DNA from: UBA2357 sp041916775
GTDB taxonomy: Bacteria > Pseudomonadota > Gammaproteobacteria > Burkholderiales > Rhodocyclaceae
Assembly: GCA_041916775.1 (NCBI GenBank)
Contig: JAYRYZ010000001.1
Span: 1-64,000, forward strand
DNA: 64,000 bases
Direction of reading: 5' to 3'
Positions 36,701 to 46,177 of this stretch are shown in pieces; positions within the stretch are counted from its first letter, which is position 1, and the number at the start of each line of letters is the position of its first letter. The notes below the pieces were generated by a model. It was not told where the DNA came from and searched no databases. It saw only the letters and a list, made by a program, of their open reading frames with translations. Position numbers and translations under genes: made by a program.

Positions 36701-37722
36701 CGGTCTGGCGAGATCTTCCAGCGCGCGAGTTGCGGCCAGCTGAACATCGGAAAGCTGGTCGGCAGCCGGCGCGTGACCTGCCCATCGAGCGGCAGCGTGC
36801 CGCGAAGGTAGTCCAGCGCAAGCTGCCCGACTTCGCGCCCGAAGTACTCGGTACGCAACACGGAGCCGCCGGTGAATCCCATTCCCAGATAGATTTCGTT
36901 GGTACCGAAGAGTGGTACGGGCGATTCCGCGACGAGCGTGCGCGCGACCTCTGCAGGCACGGTCGCACGTCCGGTGGCATCGCCGAAGTGCAGGATGTAG
37001 ATGATCGCGCTGTCGGGCTCGGCGTTGCGTACCCGATCAAGCATCGCGTCGAAAGGCAGCGTGTGGGTGAGCTCGATCGCCAGTGGCCCCGAGTAGCGCG
37101 CAATGGTTTCCTGGGCGAGGCGGACGTAAGGTTGGTCCGCTGCGCTGCCGCCAACCACCACGAGCACCTTTCTGAGCCCCGGCATCGCAGCCTGGGCAAG
37201 TGCGAGGGTGCCTGCCAGGTCCGGCCGCCAGGGCAGATGGATCATCCTGCGCTCACCCGGCTCGATGCGTTCATCGGCGTAGGGGACGTTCGAGATGATC
37301 ACCGCGTCCTGGAAGATCGTCCGCCCTTCCTTCAGATAGAAGTCGAGTGCCGGAAGACCCTCGGCGAATACCACCTGGATGTTGCGCCCCCGTAGTTTGT
37401 GGTCAATCAGTTCGGCCATCCTGCGGCGATACTCGGGGTCCTTGTTGCGGGCGAAATCGAGGTAATCCACCGACAACTCCGACACGCTGTAACCCGCTGC
37501 ACGTGCCGAGGCGAGGATGCCGTTGGAGATGCCGTCGGCGACGGGAAAGCCCACATGCTGGGAATGGAGCACCACGAAGGCACGATCCTCCGTGCTCGCC
37601 CACGTGCTGCTGATGAAGAGTAGACAGGCCAGTGGCAGCCATGACAGCAGCCGGCCGCAACGGAGCGATTCTGGCCGGCAATCCGGGACACGGCGGGAGC
37701 GACTGACGCAGCATCTTGTCAT
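33730..37722 (-). CDS. Hybrid sensor histidine kinase with ABC-type periplasmic sensor, receiver and Hpt domains
   Basis: About 1330 residues from the ATG at 37722 (the open frame reaches 37857). Domain order: signal/anchor (LLSWLPLACLLFISSTWA); an ABC-substrate-binding-like periplasmic sensor (about 35-300); a transmembrane helix (VIAVGMAFVMMSAMLIALLVQ); PAS; GAF; HisKA with SHEIRTPMNAIIG; HATPase (NAVKF, GTGLGLAISKRI); receiver (VEDNELNRELA, LMDCQMPVLDG); and a C-terminal Hpt (LAHSLKGSAGS). It is thus a complete phosphorelay in one chain that lacks an output regulator. Small-molecule ligand and target are unknown. The downstream surface-protein gene on the same strand is only 18 bp away. 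Confidence 0.88.
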   Translation of the reverse strand: MTRCCVSRSRRVPDCRPESLRCGRLLSWLPLACLLFISSTWASTEDRAFVVLHSQHVGFPVADGISNGILASARAAGYSVSELSVDYLDFARNKDPEYRRRMAELIDHKLRGRNIQVVFAEGLPALDFYLKEGRTIFQDAVIISNVPYADERIEPGERRMIHLPWRPDLAGTLALAQAAMPGLRKVLVVVGGSAADQPYVRLAQETIARYSGPLAIELTHTLPFDAMLDRVRNAEPDSAIIYILHFGDATGRATVPAEVARTLVAESPVPLFGTNEIYLGMGFTGGSVLRTEYFGREVGQLALDYLRGTLPLDGQVTRRLPTSFPMFSWPQLARWKISPDRLPADSIWLEREPTLWEQHRNQVIAVGMAFVMMSAMLIALLVQGRQRRAAEMAARRSEARFRLLITSAPEAIIVLDIEAQRVVDANTNALQLLGCSRERLTSGNLHRFYHPKQPDGLPLEESVRHYQRRALAGEIVVVERIVVRESDGETFHCDTRSVILPPEPGEPRQLRVSFTDITTRKAIEAALVFAATQDDDRSLASFATDMLQLLCRLGRFDHAVLMRLPPTGAAECLGMHAEAAAAAIVADIDADALAALAFPRLIARREITVIADAARDQLPPSALLDAWETRSFAFAPLWDSPGRLMGFIALSGQREQVHLQRTQSVLQVIAVRAAKELQGMQTAEAAARYRGELEQQVAVRTAELASTNEALSRARDEAENATRAKSAFLANMSHEIRTPMNAIIGMSKLALRQSLDAKARNYVEKVSRSAETLLGIINDILDFSKIEAGKLETESQPFALDEVLTHLANLIGIRAAAQGLELRFDLAAGLPDTLVGDALRLGQVLTNLGNNAVKFTEAGRIVIGVRETQRDTDGIELLFSVSDTGIGLTPDECARLFESFSQADSSTSRKYGGTGLGLAISKRIVEAMNGRIWVESVPGRGSTFHFTARFGLVASGAAMHQHAPEDQGDALASTHARRLKGLRILLVEDNELNRELATDLLGSVGVEVDVAENGQVALERLAGPHRYDGVLMDCQMPVLDGYAATRLIRENPAWSALPIIAMTANALASDRDEALQAGMNDHIAKPLDVDAMFACIARWMATSHPPSATVTTPAAGTSTQTGPAHSAALLPPLPGIDSARGLATCMGRMPLYRNLLQRFASGTQGFADDFDAAAALGDRSTMTRLAHSLKGSAGSIGAQNLASLCEALETACDTGQPEGTIRAQLQPLLGELRRVQDALATLADTPAPIGPTDAHAAEKLAPDARATLDVLLALVESGDTDAEAFAHSLRQTLRHTAAEAALTRACAALEAFDFDSAASILAELRAAQSR

Positions 37723-37883
37723 GAGCTGTTCCGGCTGTTCGGGTGTCTGCGGATCTCCGATCCCCGCGTGCATGCTCTCGGCCGGTTGCCGGCAGGTCGC
37801 GACGAGCGGATCGGGAAAATGATGCCCGACTTTACGCCGCAAGCTGCCGTCAGGCAATCGCCATGCGCGGCCGCGCTGGTGGT

Positions 37884-38930
37884 TCAGGTCGCGGGCTCGC
37901 CGCCTTCACGATAGCCGCTGGGCGGGTGCCCGGTCCAACTGCGGAAGGCGCGCGCGAAGCTCTTCTCGCTGTCGAAGCCGACCGCGGCGGCAATCTGCTT
38001 CACCGGCTTGCGCGTCTGCAGCAGGAGCCGCACCGCGTGGTCGCGGCGGGCGGCGTTCTTGAGCGCCTGCAGCGACACCCCTTCCTCCTGCAACTGGCGG
38101 TGCAGGGTGCGCACCGACAGGTTGAGCTGGGTCGCGAGTTGCTCGGCGGTATGCGCAACATCCGGCCGCGCGTCGAGGATCTGCCGCACGCTGTGCACCA
38201 GCAGCCGGTCGCGGCGGTATTGCAGTACGGTGAGCGGCAGCGCGCGTTGGAGCATGGTCTGCAGCGCGCGTTCGTCGCGCCGAACCGGCAGCGCGAGGTA
38301 CGCCGCATCGAAGCTCACGCTGGCGCAGCCGGCATCGAAACGCAGCGGGCCGGGGAAGAGGTAGGGGTAGGCGTCGGCATGGGGCGGCGCGGGAAAGGGC
38401 AGCGTGGTCTCGCTCAGCGCGATGCGCGAATCGATGAGCCAGCTCGCATAGCCCAGCAGGTAGCGCAGCGTGCTCACCAGGCAGAACTCGCGCATCTCGC
38501 CGAAGTCGCGTGTCTCGCTGACCGCGACCGTCGCCACCTGGCGCTGCTGGTCGAGCCGCAGCGTGAGGTCGTCGATGAGCAGGCGGTGGTGGCGGCACCA
38601 GCGCTTGATCGCGACCTCGAGCGTGGGCGATGTCAGCGACGCCCGGCACAGCATGCCGTAGCTGCCCCACGGCAGGCGGCGCGAGAACCAGCCCAGCGCC
38701 TCGTCGTCGAGTTCCTGCATCGCATGGCCGGAGATCACCTCCATCTGCGCTGCCGTCACGCGCGCTGCGGGGTCTTCCAGCACGTCCGGGCCGATCCGCG
38801 CATGATGCAGCGCGCTGGCGGGATCCATGCCCCGGCGGCGGTACCCGGCGACAATCGCGCGGATGAAGGCGCCTGGTGTGGCGGCGCGTCCGAGTGTGAG
38901 TTCGGCTGGCGAGGGGGTGATGATCTTCAT
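37884..38930 (-). CDS. AraC-family regulator next to the leucine pathway
   Basis: About 348 residues from MKIITPSPAELTLG; the open frame extends upstream to 39041. An arabinose-binding-like N-terminal domain (OruR/ArgR-type, PF12625-like) covers about 20-200. A C-terminal AraC double helix-turn-helix follows (LATQLNLSVRTLHRQLQEEG, then IAAAVGFDSEKSFARAFRSWTG). It is divergent from isovaleryl-CoA dehydrogenase, with only about 160 bp between, and that gap contains the 25-bp motif shared with the liuB upstream region. It is therefore a likely liu regulator, unlike the MerR-type LiuR of Pseudomonas. Confidence 0.85.
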   Translation of the reverse strand: MKIITPSPAELTLGRAATPGAFIRAIVAGYRRRGMDPASALHHARIGPDVLEDPAARVTAAQMEVISGHAMQELDDEALGWFSRRLPWGSYGMLCRASLTSPTLEVAIKRWCRHHRLLIDDLTLRLDQQRQVATVAVSETRDFGEMREFCLVSTLRYLLGYASWLIDSRIALSETTLPFPAPPHADAYPYLFPGPLRFDAGCASVSFDAAYLALPVRRDERALQTMLQRALPLTVLQYRRDRLLVHSVRQILDARPDVAHTAEQLATQLNLSVRTLHRQLQEEGVSLQALKNAARRDHAVRLLLQTRKPVKQIAAAVGFDSEKSFARAFRSWTGHPPSGYREGGEPAT

Positions 38931-38951
38931 ATCGGGCAATGCTAGGCATCG

Positions 38952-38976
38952 TGGCCGGATTTGCAACCCCGTTGGC
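38952..38976. promoter_or_regulatory. liu motif, copy 1 (upstream of liuA)
   Basis: A 25-bp element containing the core TGCAACCCCGTTGGC. It matches the element at 43594-43618 upstream of liuB at 21 of 25 positions. TGGC at 38952 and TTGGC at 38972 give a direct repeat about 20 bp apart, the usual geometry for AraC-family half-sites. It lies between the divergent AraC gene and liuA, 115 bp before the liuA start. Confidence 0.65.
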
Positions 38977-39090
38977 AGTTGTCCCGCCGTCACCCGGGCT
39001 AAGCTGGCATAGAATGAGCCGGCAGGAGCAGAGGCCGTCAAGGCGCTGCCGGAACCCGATCACGAAAGAACATCCTGGAGGAGACACACC

Positions 39091-40272
39091 ATGCACATTC
39101 CGAGCCTCGACTTCCATCTCGGCGACACCATCGAAGCGCTGCGCGACACCCTGCGCGACTTCTGCGCTGCCGAGATCGCGCCGCGCGCCGCCGAGATCGA
39201 CCGCGTCAATGAATTCCCGGCCGACCTGTGGAAGAAGCTCGGCGACCTCGGCGTGCATGGCATGACGGTGAGCGAGGAATACGGCGGCACCGACATGGGC
39301 TACCTCGCCCACATCATCGCCATGGAGGAGATCTCGCGTGCCTCGGCCTCGGTGGGCCTGTCCTACGGTGCGCATTCCAACCTGTGCATCAACCAGATCC
39401 GCCGCAACGGCACCGAGGCGCAGAAGCAGAAGTACCTGCCCAAGCTGATCTCCGGCGAGCATGTCGGTGCGCTCGCGATGTCCGAGCCCAACGCCGGCTC
39501 CGACGTGGTGAGCATGAAGCTGCGCGCCGACCGCAAGGGCGACCGCTTCATCCTCAATGGCAGCAAGATGTGGATCACCAACGGCGGCGACGCCGATACC
39601 CTGGTGGTGTATGCCAAGACCGACGTCGAGGCCGGCCCGCGCGGCATCACCGCCTTCATCATCGAGAAGGGCATGAAGGGCTTCAGCCACGGCACTCACC
39701 TCGACAAGCTCGGCATGCGCGGCTCCAACACCTTCCCGCTGTTCTTCGACGACGTCGAGGTGCCGCTGGAGAACGTGCTCGGCGGCGAGGGCAACATCGG
39801 TCGCGGCGTGCAGGTGTTGATGTCCGGCCTGGACTATGAGCGCGCGGTGCTCTCCGGTGGCCCGCTCGGCATCATGGCGGCGTGCATGGATGCGGTCGTG
39901 CCCTACCTGCACGAGAGAAAGCAGTTCGACACCCCGATCGGCGAGTTCCAGCTGATGCAGGGCAAGGTCGCCGACCTGTACTCCACCTGGAGCGCCTGCC
40001 GCGCCTACGCCTACGCCGTCGGCCAGGCCTGCGACCGCACCGACCACGCCCGCACCCTGCGCAAGGACGCCGCCGGCGTCATCCTCTACACCGCCGAGAA
40101 GGCCACCTGGATGGCCGGCGAGGCGATCCAGACCCTCGGCGGCGTCGGCTACACCAACGAGTACCCGGTCGGCCGCCTGTGGCGCGACGCCAAGCTCTAC
40201 GAGATCGGCGCCGGCACCAGCGAGATCCGCCGCATGCTGATCGGGCGCGAGCTGTTCTCGGAAACGAAGTAA
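39091..40272 (+). CDS. liuA: Isovaleryl-CoA dehydrogenase
   Basis: A 393-residue flavoprotein acyl-CoA dehydrogenase that converts isovaleryl-CoA to 3-methylcrotonyl-CoA in leucine breakdown. Acyl-CoA dehydrogenase signatures are ALAMSEPNAGSDV and the C-terminal GGVGYTNEYPVGRLWRDAKLYEIGAG (quoted in two parts). The segment DYERAVLSGGPLGIM carries the Glu position typical of isovaleryl-CoA dehydrogenases. GGAGGAGACACACC precedes the ATG. It is separated from liuBCDE by a 3-kb block of unrelated genes. Confidence 0.93.
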   Translation: MHIPSLDFHLGDTIEALRDTLRDFCAAEIAPRAAEIDRVNEFPADLWKKLGDLGVHGMTVSEEYGGTDMGYLAHIIAMEEISRASASVGLSYGAHSNLCINQIRRNGTEAQKQKYLPKLISGEHVGALAMSEPNAGSDVVSMKLRADRKGDRFILNGSKMWITNGGDADTLVVYAKTDVEAGPRGITAFIIEKGMKGFSHGTHLDKLGMRGSNTFPLFFDDVEVPLENVLGGEGNIGRGVQVLMSGLDYERAVLSGGPLGIMAACMDAVVPYLHERKQFDTPIGEFQLMQGKVADLYSTWSACRAYAYAVGQACDRTDHARTLRKDAAGVILYTAEKATWMAGEAIQTLGGVGYTNEYPVGRLWRDAKLYEIGAGTSEIRRMLIGRELFSETK

Positions 40273-40288
40273 GGCCGGTTCGACATGC

Positions 40289-40310
40289 CGGGGCGGTGCG
40301 TGCCGCCCCG
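40289..40310 (+). terminator. Hairpin after liuA
   Basis: A perfect 8-bp stem CGGGGCGG / CCGCCCCG with a 6-nt loop, 16 bp after the liuA stop. There is no T-tract, so it is a possible terminator or 3'-end stabiliser. It suggests that liuA is transcribed separately from liuB. Confidence 0.5.
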
Positions 40311-40449
40311 CGCTCGTGCAGTATCTCCGACACCGTGCGCCGCGACACGTCCGGTCGTCGGGCAAACGCACCCTGCGTGATGCGAGGGCTGCGCGCACAT
40401 CCTCTCGAATGACCTCTCCGGGTTGGGGCGGGCGGAGGCCTCTGCTGCT

Positions 40450-41214
40450 TTACCTCTTCGGCATGTTCTTGTTCAGGAATGCAAGGATCAGTTCGCGGGC
40501 CTTTTGCGTCGCCGACGAACTGTAGACCGACATATGCCCGCCAGAGACCATCTGCCTGGTCGTCAGGTCGCTTTGGTCGAACGCGTGGGTGGCCCCTTCG
40601 ATGATCTCGGTGGTGACCGACGGATCGCTCTCCTTGGGGCACGCCTTTGCGTTGTAGTCCTTCGAGCCGATGACCTGCAAGACAGGTACCGCGGTCTTGT
40701 CCTTGAACGAGCAGCTACCATACACCGCGATTCCGGCCTTGAAGCTCTTGCCTCCCGGGCTGGTCAGCGTTGTACCGCTGCCGGTGAAAGCCGGGATGGC
40801 GAACGCGCCAAGCGAGAAGCCCATGACGGCGATCCGCTTCGCATCGACCTCAGGCAAGGTCGCCAGGTAGTCCAGCGCGCCGTAGGCATCGGGGACCATG
40901 GCGCCAGCCAACCTCATGGCCTCGGGGCAGCGGCCCGCATTGCGCGACCCGAAGGTGTCGACCGTCAGGGCTACGTAGCCGTTCTTCGCAAGGAAGCTCG
41001 GCCACTCCTGAGAGGTCGTCGCGGTTGCGCCGCCGCAATGGTGAAGCAGAACGACAGCGGGAAATGGCCCTGTTCCGTCCGGCTTGGCCAGATAGCCTCT
41101 CAGTTTTTGAGGTGGTACGGTCGTCGATTGGAGCGATGCGCTTTGGAAGCTCACATTGGAAACGCAGCCAGAGACCAGCAAGGCTAGGGTACTGACGACC
41201 AGGTAGCGATACAT
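40450..41214 (-). CDS. Dienelactone-hydrolase-family lipoprotein
   Basis: About 254 residues from MYRYLVVSTLALLVSGCVS. The lipobox LVSGC predicts lipidation at the Cys and a periplasmic location. The body is an alpha/beta hydrolase: oxyanion LLHHCGG, nucleophile in VMGFSLGAFA (G-x-S-x-G) and acid/His region ATHAFDQSD. In dienelactone hydrolases the nucleophile is Cys; here it is Ser, so the substrate may be a different ester. It is isolated on the minus strand between liuA and the DUF2798 gene. Confidence 0.8.
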   Translation of the reverse strand: MYRYLVVSTLALLVSGCVSNVSFQSASLQSTTVPPQKLRGYLAKPDGTGPFPAVVLLHHCGGATATTSQEWPSFLAKNGYVALTVDTFGSRNAGRCPEAMRLAGAMVPDAYGALDYLATLPEVDAKRIAVMGFSLGAFAIPAFTGSGTTLTSPGGKSFKAGIAVYGSCSFKDKTAVPVLQVIGSKDYNAKACPKESDPSVTTEIIEGATHAFDQSDLTTRQMVSGGHMSVYSSSATQKARELILAFLNKNMPKR

Positions 41215-41244
41215 ATCTCCAGCCTCACGGTCAAGCATTGTCAC

Positions 41245-41508
41245 GCAGCCTCACGCTGCGCTCTGCGTCGATACGATGCTCTTTTGTTTCCGGCCCGGCG
41301 GCCGGATGTCTGCATCAAAACTAGCATATACCCAGGGGAGCGCAACCCATTTGCGGTAGCGCCCTCTGAGGGTTCGCAAATCGACGCTTGCCGACGTGGC
41401 TGTGTGAGGGAGCAAGTTCGACCATGGGTCGAAAGTGGTGCGTTGGCGCCTCGGCTCTGTGGCCTTCAACGCCTGGCGCATCCACTTCGACGGGTCGGCG
41501 CCAGGTTG
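41245..41508. other. Intergenic region, no gene supported
   Basis: 264 bp between the hydrolase lipoprotein and DUF2798 genes. Short open frames here are shadows. No repeat, RNA gene or terminator was recognised. Confidence 0.5.
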
Positions 41509-41736
41509 CTAGGACTTCGCCACCAGGCCAGCGACGACCTTCTGCGTGAAGGGCGCGACGAGCATTACGGTGGGGAAGGCGATCAGCCAGGCGGTGAGCC
41601 ATGCGGAAGACCAGAGCACGAGCACGCCATCGATGAACCCGGTGGCGCGGACGGTGGCGATGCCGGAGACGAGGAGTGACATCAGCCCGGAGAGGATGAG
41701 GCTGAACAGCATGGGGGCGTATTTTCTGGGGATCAT
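41509..41736 (-). CDS. DUF2798 small membrane protein
   Basis: A 75-residue protein with two hydrophobic helices (LFSLILSGLMSLLVSGIAT and AWLTAWLIAFPTVMLVAPF), ending VVAGLVAKS. This is the DUF2798 pattern. Function unknown. It lies downstream of the DUF2938 gene on the same strand, about 70 bp apart, and probably shares its MerR-controlled promoter. Confidence 0.8.
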   Translation of the reverse strand: MIPRKYAPMLFSLILSGLMSLLVSGIATVRATGFIDGVLVLWSSAWLTAWLIAFPTVMLVAPFTQKVVAGLVAKS

Positions 41737-41809
41737 GATCTGTTTTCCTGATGAGTCTTCTCGAAGAGGGTAGGTGAAAGACGGGTCTCACGCTTGTGAT
41801 GGCGGCGCG

Positions 41810-42304
41810 TCATCGTGAAGCCCATTCGATGAGGCAGGCGGACAGGAAAAGTCCGAACCCGAAAACGGCATGGTTGATCAGGCTGCGGATGCGGTTTCTT
41901 GCCGGGGTGGCTGTTTTCGATGCCGCAACGCCCAGCCCCATTGCGGGCTGCATGATCAGCAGCGGGAACGCGACGGTACCGATGCCGGTCAGGACCGCCA
42001 CGGCCATCGAGGGCGCGTGCATCCAGGTCGTGCCGGCCACGCCGATCAGCAACAACGCGAAGGCAATCCCCACCGCGTAGTGCGTGATCCAGCCCAGCAG
42101 TGCTTCATGTGCGATGGGCGAGGCTTTGGCGATGGACTCGTGCGCGATCGTGCCGTGGAACAGGTGGCCCACCCAACGCCCGATGAGCGCGATGTTGAGG
42201 GTTTGCACGCCGATGCGCTTCAGGAACATCAGCCAGATGTCCATGATGAGGGTGGCGCTGCACCCGATGATGACGATCCTCAGGATCGCTTCGGTCGATG
42301 TCAT
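41810..42304 (-). CDS. DUF2938 membrane protein
   Basis: A 164-residue integral membrane protein with four hydrophobic segments and the conserved LIGRWVGHLFHGTIAHESIA segment typical of DUF2938. Function unknown. It is divergent from a MerR-type regulator, with a perfect 16-bp palindrome between them, so it is the likely target gene of that regulator together with the DUF2798 gene. Confidence 0.82.
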   Translation of the reverse strand: MTSTEAILRIVIIGCSATLIMDIWLMFLKRIGVQTLNIALIGRWVGHLFHGTIAHESIAKASPIAHEALLGWITHYAVGIAFALLLIGVAGTTWMHAPSMAVAVLTGIGTVAFPLLIMQPAMGLGVAASKTATPARNRIRSLINHAVFGFGLFLSACLIEWASR

Positions 42305-42355
42305 GATTTGCTCCAGGGAGGTTGACGAAGAGGACGCTGGAGCACACTCTAAAAG

Positions 42356-42371
42356 TTGAAGTCGACTTCAA
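42356..42371. promoter_or_regulatory. Perfect palindromic MerR operator
   Basis: TTGAAGTCGACTTCAA is a perfect 16-bp palindrome in the 83-bp gap between the divergent DUF2938 and MerR genes. MerR-family regulators bind such palindromes inside long promoter spacers. It is the only strong symmetric site in this gap. Confidence 0.75.
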
Positions 42372-42387
42372 GTCAAGAGGTATTCGG

Positions 42388-42819
42388 ATGGACATTTCCG
42401 AGGTCAGCAAACAGACCGGGATTCCTGCCTCGGCGCTGCGCTACTACGAGCAGAAGGGGCTCATCGCATCGGTAAGCGAGAAGGGCGCGCGCCGGCGCTT
42501 CGCAGCGGGCGTGCTCGACCAGTTGGCCTTGATCGCCCTCGGCCAGGCGGCAGGCCTGTCACTCGACGAGGTCCGGTCCATGCTCTCGCCGTGCGGCCCG
42601 CCCAGCATCGACAGGCAACTGCTTGCGGCCAAGGCAGACGAGATCGACGCACAGATCAGGCGCCTGAAGGCGATGAGCGCCGGGCTGCGGCATGCTGCGG
42701 CGTGCCCCGCGCCGAGCCATGTCGAATGCCCGAGCTTCCAGAAACTGCTGCGCGCCGCGGCATCGGGGGCACTGCAACATCGCTGGGGCAAAGAGAAACC
42801 GCGCCCCCTGCGCGAGTAG
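42388..42819 (+). CDS. MerR-family regulator
   Basis: A 143-residue protein from MDISEVSKQTGIPASALRYYEQKGLI, the MerR winged helix. A dimerisation helix follows, then a C-terminal stretch with C..APSHVEC (two Cys separated by eight residues), which is unlike the four-Cys SoxR cluster. The earlier in-frame codon at 42322 would run through the operator and is rejected. It is divergent from DUF2938/DUF2798 and probably controls them. The inducer is unknown; a two-Cys sensor of metal or redox stress is possible. Confidence 0.85.
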   Translation: MDISEVSKQTGIPASALRYYEQKGLIASVSEKGARRRFAAGVLDQLALIALGQAAGLSLDEVRSMLSPCGPPSIDRQLLAAKADEIDAQIRRLKAMSAGLRHAAACPAPSHVECPSFQKLLRAAASGALQHRWGKEKPRPLRE

Positions 42820-42961
42820 GGTGCCCGGATCGGTGAGTAACGCCTGCATGGCGTGCGCTGCGAAACAGGTCGTTGATGGCGACTATTTCTGCGGACCAGT
42901 TTGAACTTTCGCACTCGATTCGAAACCATGGAGGGCCATTCTCAACTTCAGAATCCCTTCG

Positions 42962-43414
42962 ATGACCCGTCTCGCACTCTCCACGCTCTCCGCACTCACC
43001 CTCGTGTTCCTCGCCGGCTGTGCCGGGCCTGTCGAGGACACGCTGCCCGGCCAGCCGATCAAGCAGCGGCAGGAGGCCTTCAAGGAGATTCTCCGTAGCT
43101 TCGAACCCATGGGCACGATGTTGCGTACCCAGCGCTACGAGGCGGATGCCTTCGCGGAACATGCGGCGCGCCTGCAGGCGCAGGCGGACGCGCCCTGGCG
43201 CCACTTCGTCGATGGCAGCGCTGTGCCGCCCAGCAAGGCCAAGCCGGCGGTGTGGCAGCGTGGCGAAGCCTTCGAACAGGAGCGCGCCCGGTTTCTCGAG
43301 GCGGTCGAGGCGCTGGCGCTCGCCGCGGCGACGCGTGACGAGGCCGCGGTGAGGCCGGCATATACTCGTGTGGAGCAGAGTTGCCGGAGCTGCCACGACG
43401 ACTTCCGCAAATGA
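42962..43414 (+). CDS. Cytochrome c'-like lipoprotein (class II, C-terminal haem)
   Basis: A 150-residue protein with a lipobox (VFLAGCAG) after a short signal segment, so it is anchored in the periplasm. The single haem site C-R-S-C-H is near the C-terminus (SCRSCHDDFRK), the hallmark of four-helix-bundle class II cytochromes c'. Helical, Gln/Glu/Ala-rich body. Cytochromes c' bind NO or act as electron carriers; which applies here cannot be told. It is transcribed in the same direction as liuB, 334 bp upstream of it. Confidence 0.82.
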   Translation: MTRLALSTLSALTLVFLAGCAGPVEDTLPGQPIKQRQEAFKEILRSFEPMGTMLRTQRYEADAFAEHAARLQAQADAPWRHFVDGSAVPPSKAKPAVWQRGEAFEQERARFLEAVEALALAAATRDEAAVRPAYTRVEQSCRSCHDDFRK

Positions 43415-43748
43415 GGCATGCCGCTCGATCGGGCCACTGCCACCGGCCGGCTTGCGACCCGTTTCCGCAAGCGAGGGATCGCCTCGGGACGTCGTGACCC
43501 CGGAGCCGGCCGCGCGGTGTCGGGCTGAATGACGTGGCGTTGCGCCGTCCGCTTGGAGGCGCAGTGCAGTAGCCTGGAGTCTGTCGAATCCGCTGGCACG
43601 ATCTGCAACCCTGTTGGCGCCCCTTGAGGGCTGCATCCCTGATAGTCTTGCACCATCCGTGACCGGACGCGCATGAGGCGCGCCGACTGCGGCTGGCGGG
43701 CCCGGCGTGGGCATGTCGGCCGCGCAAACGAACAAGGGACGGGGAGAC
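43415..43748. other. Long upstream region of liuB
   Basis: 334 bp with no supported gene. It contains the second copy of the liu motif (43594-43618). A convincing -35/-10 pair could not be assigned. GGGACGGGGAGAC precedes the liuB ATG. Confidence 0.5.
43594..43618. promoter_or_regulatory. liu motif, copy 2 (upstream of liuB)
   Basis: A 25-bp element with core TGCAACCCTGTTGGC, 21 of 25 identical to the element upstream of liuA (38952-38976). It lies 130 bp before liuB, almost the same distance as in liuA (115 bp). A shared operator for the liu regulon is the simplest reading. Confidence 0.65.
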
Positions 43749-45356
<1,608 letters not shown>

Positions 45357-45374
45357 TCCGGGTGAGGAGACGAC

Positions 45375-46163
45375 ATGTTTGAAACACTCGAAATCGAGCT
45401 CAAGGGTGTGGTTGCCACGCTGTGGATGAACCGCCCGGATGTGCATAACGCCTTCAATGCCCAACTCATCGCCGACCTCACCGCAGCGTGCCGGCACCTG
45501 GATGCCGACGACGCAGTGCGCGTGGTGGTGCTCGCCGGGCGCGGCAAGAGCTTCTCGGCCGGTGCCGACCTCAACTGGATGAAGGCTGCGGGTGCGGCGA
45601 GCGAGGCGGAGAACTTCGCCGATGCGATGAAGCTCGCCGGCATGCTGCGCACCCTCTCCGAGATGAGGAAACCCACGATCGCCCGCGTGCATGGCGCGGC
45701 CCTCGGCGGCGGCATGGGGCTGGCCTCGGCGTGCGACATCTGTGTGGCGGGTGAGAAGGCCGTGTTTGCAACCTCCGAGGTGAAGTTCGGCATCATCCCC
45801 TCGGCGATCAGCCCCTACGTGATCCGCGCGATCGGCGAGCGCCAGGCCTACCGCTACTTCCAGACCGCCGAGCGGATCAGCGCCGCGCGCGCTGGCGAGA
45901 TCGGCCTTGCGCACGAGGTGGTGGCAGGCGATGCGCTCGACGTCAAGGTCGGCGAGATCGTCGAGGCGCTGCTGCAGGGCGGGCCGAAGTCGCAGGCGGC
46001 GGCCAAGGACCTGATCCGCGCCGTGGCCAACCGCCCGGTCACCGATGCGGTGGTGGAAGACACGGCGCGCCGCATCTCGCAATTGCGCGCCACACCCGAA
46101 GCACGTGAAGGCCTCGATGCCTTCCTCGAAAAACGCCCGGCCGCGTGGGTTCCGCAGGCCTGA
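45375..46163 (+). CDS. liuC: Methylglutaconyl-CoA hydratase (enoyl-CoA hydratase family)
   Basis: A 262-residue crotonase-fold enzyme that hydrates 3-methylglutaconyl-CoA to HMG-CoA. The crotonase motifs are GRGKSFSAGADLNWM and ARVHGAALGGGMGLASACDI. Family members at this place in liu operons are assigned to this step. GAGGAGACGAC precedes the ATG. The preceding gene and liuD flank it without independent promoters visible. Confidence 0.9.
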   Translation: MFETLEIELKGVVATLWMNRPDVHNAFNAQLIADLTAACRHLDADDAVRVVVLAGRGKSFSAGADLNWMKAAGAASEAENFADAMKLAGMLRTLSEMRKPTIARVHGAALGGGMGLASACDICVAGEKAVFATSEVKFGIIPSAISPYVIRAIGERQAYRYFQTAERISAARAGEIGLAHEVVAGDALDVKVGEIVEALLQGGPKSQAAAKDLIRAVANRPVTDAVVEDTARRISQLRATPEAREGLDAFLEKRPAAWVPQA

Positions 46164-46177
46164 GGGGAGGAGACGAC

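Noticed and set aside
40316..40449. Possible RNA gene or small ORF after the liuA hairpin
   Set aside because: No conserved fold or coding signal was found; short frames here are random.
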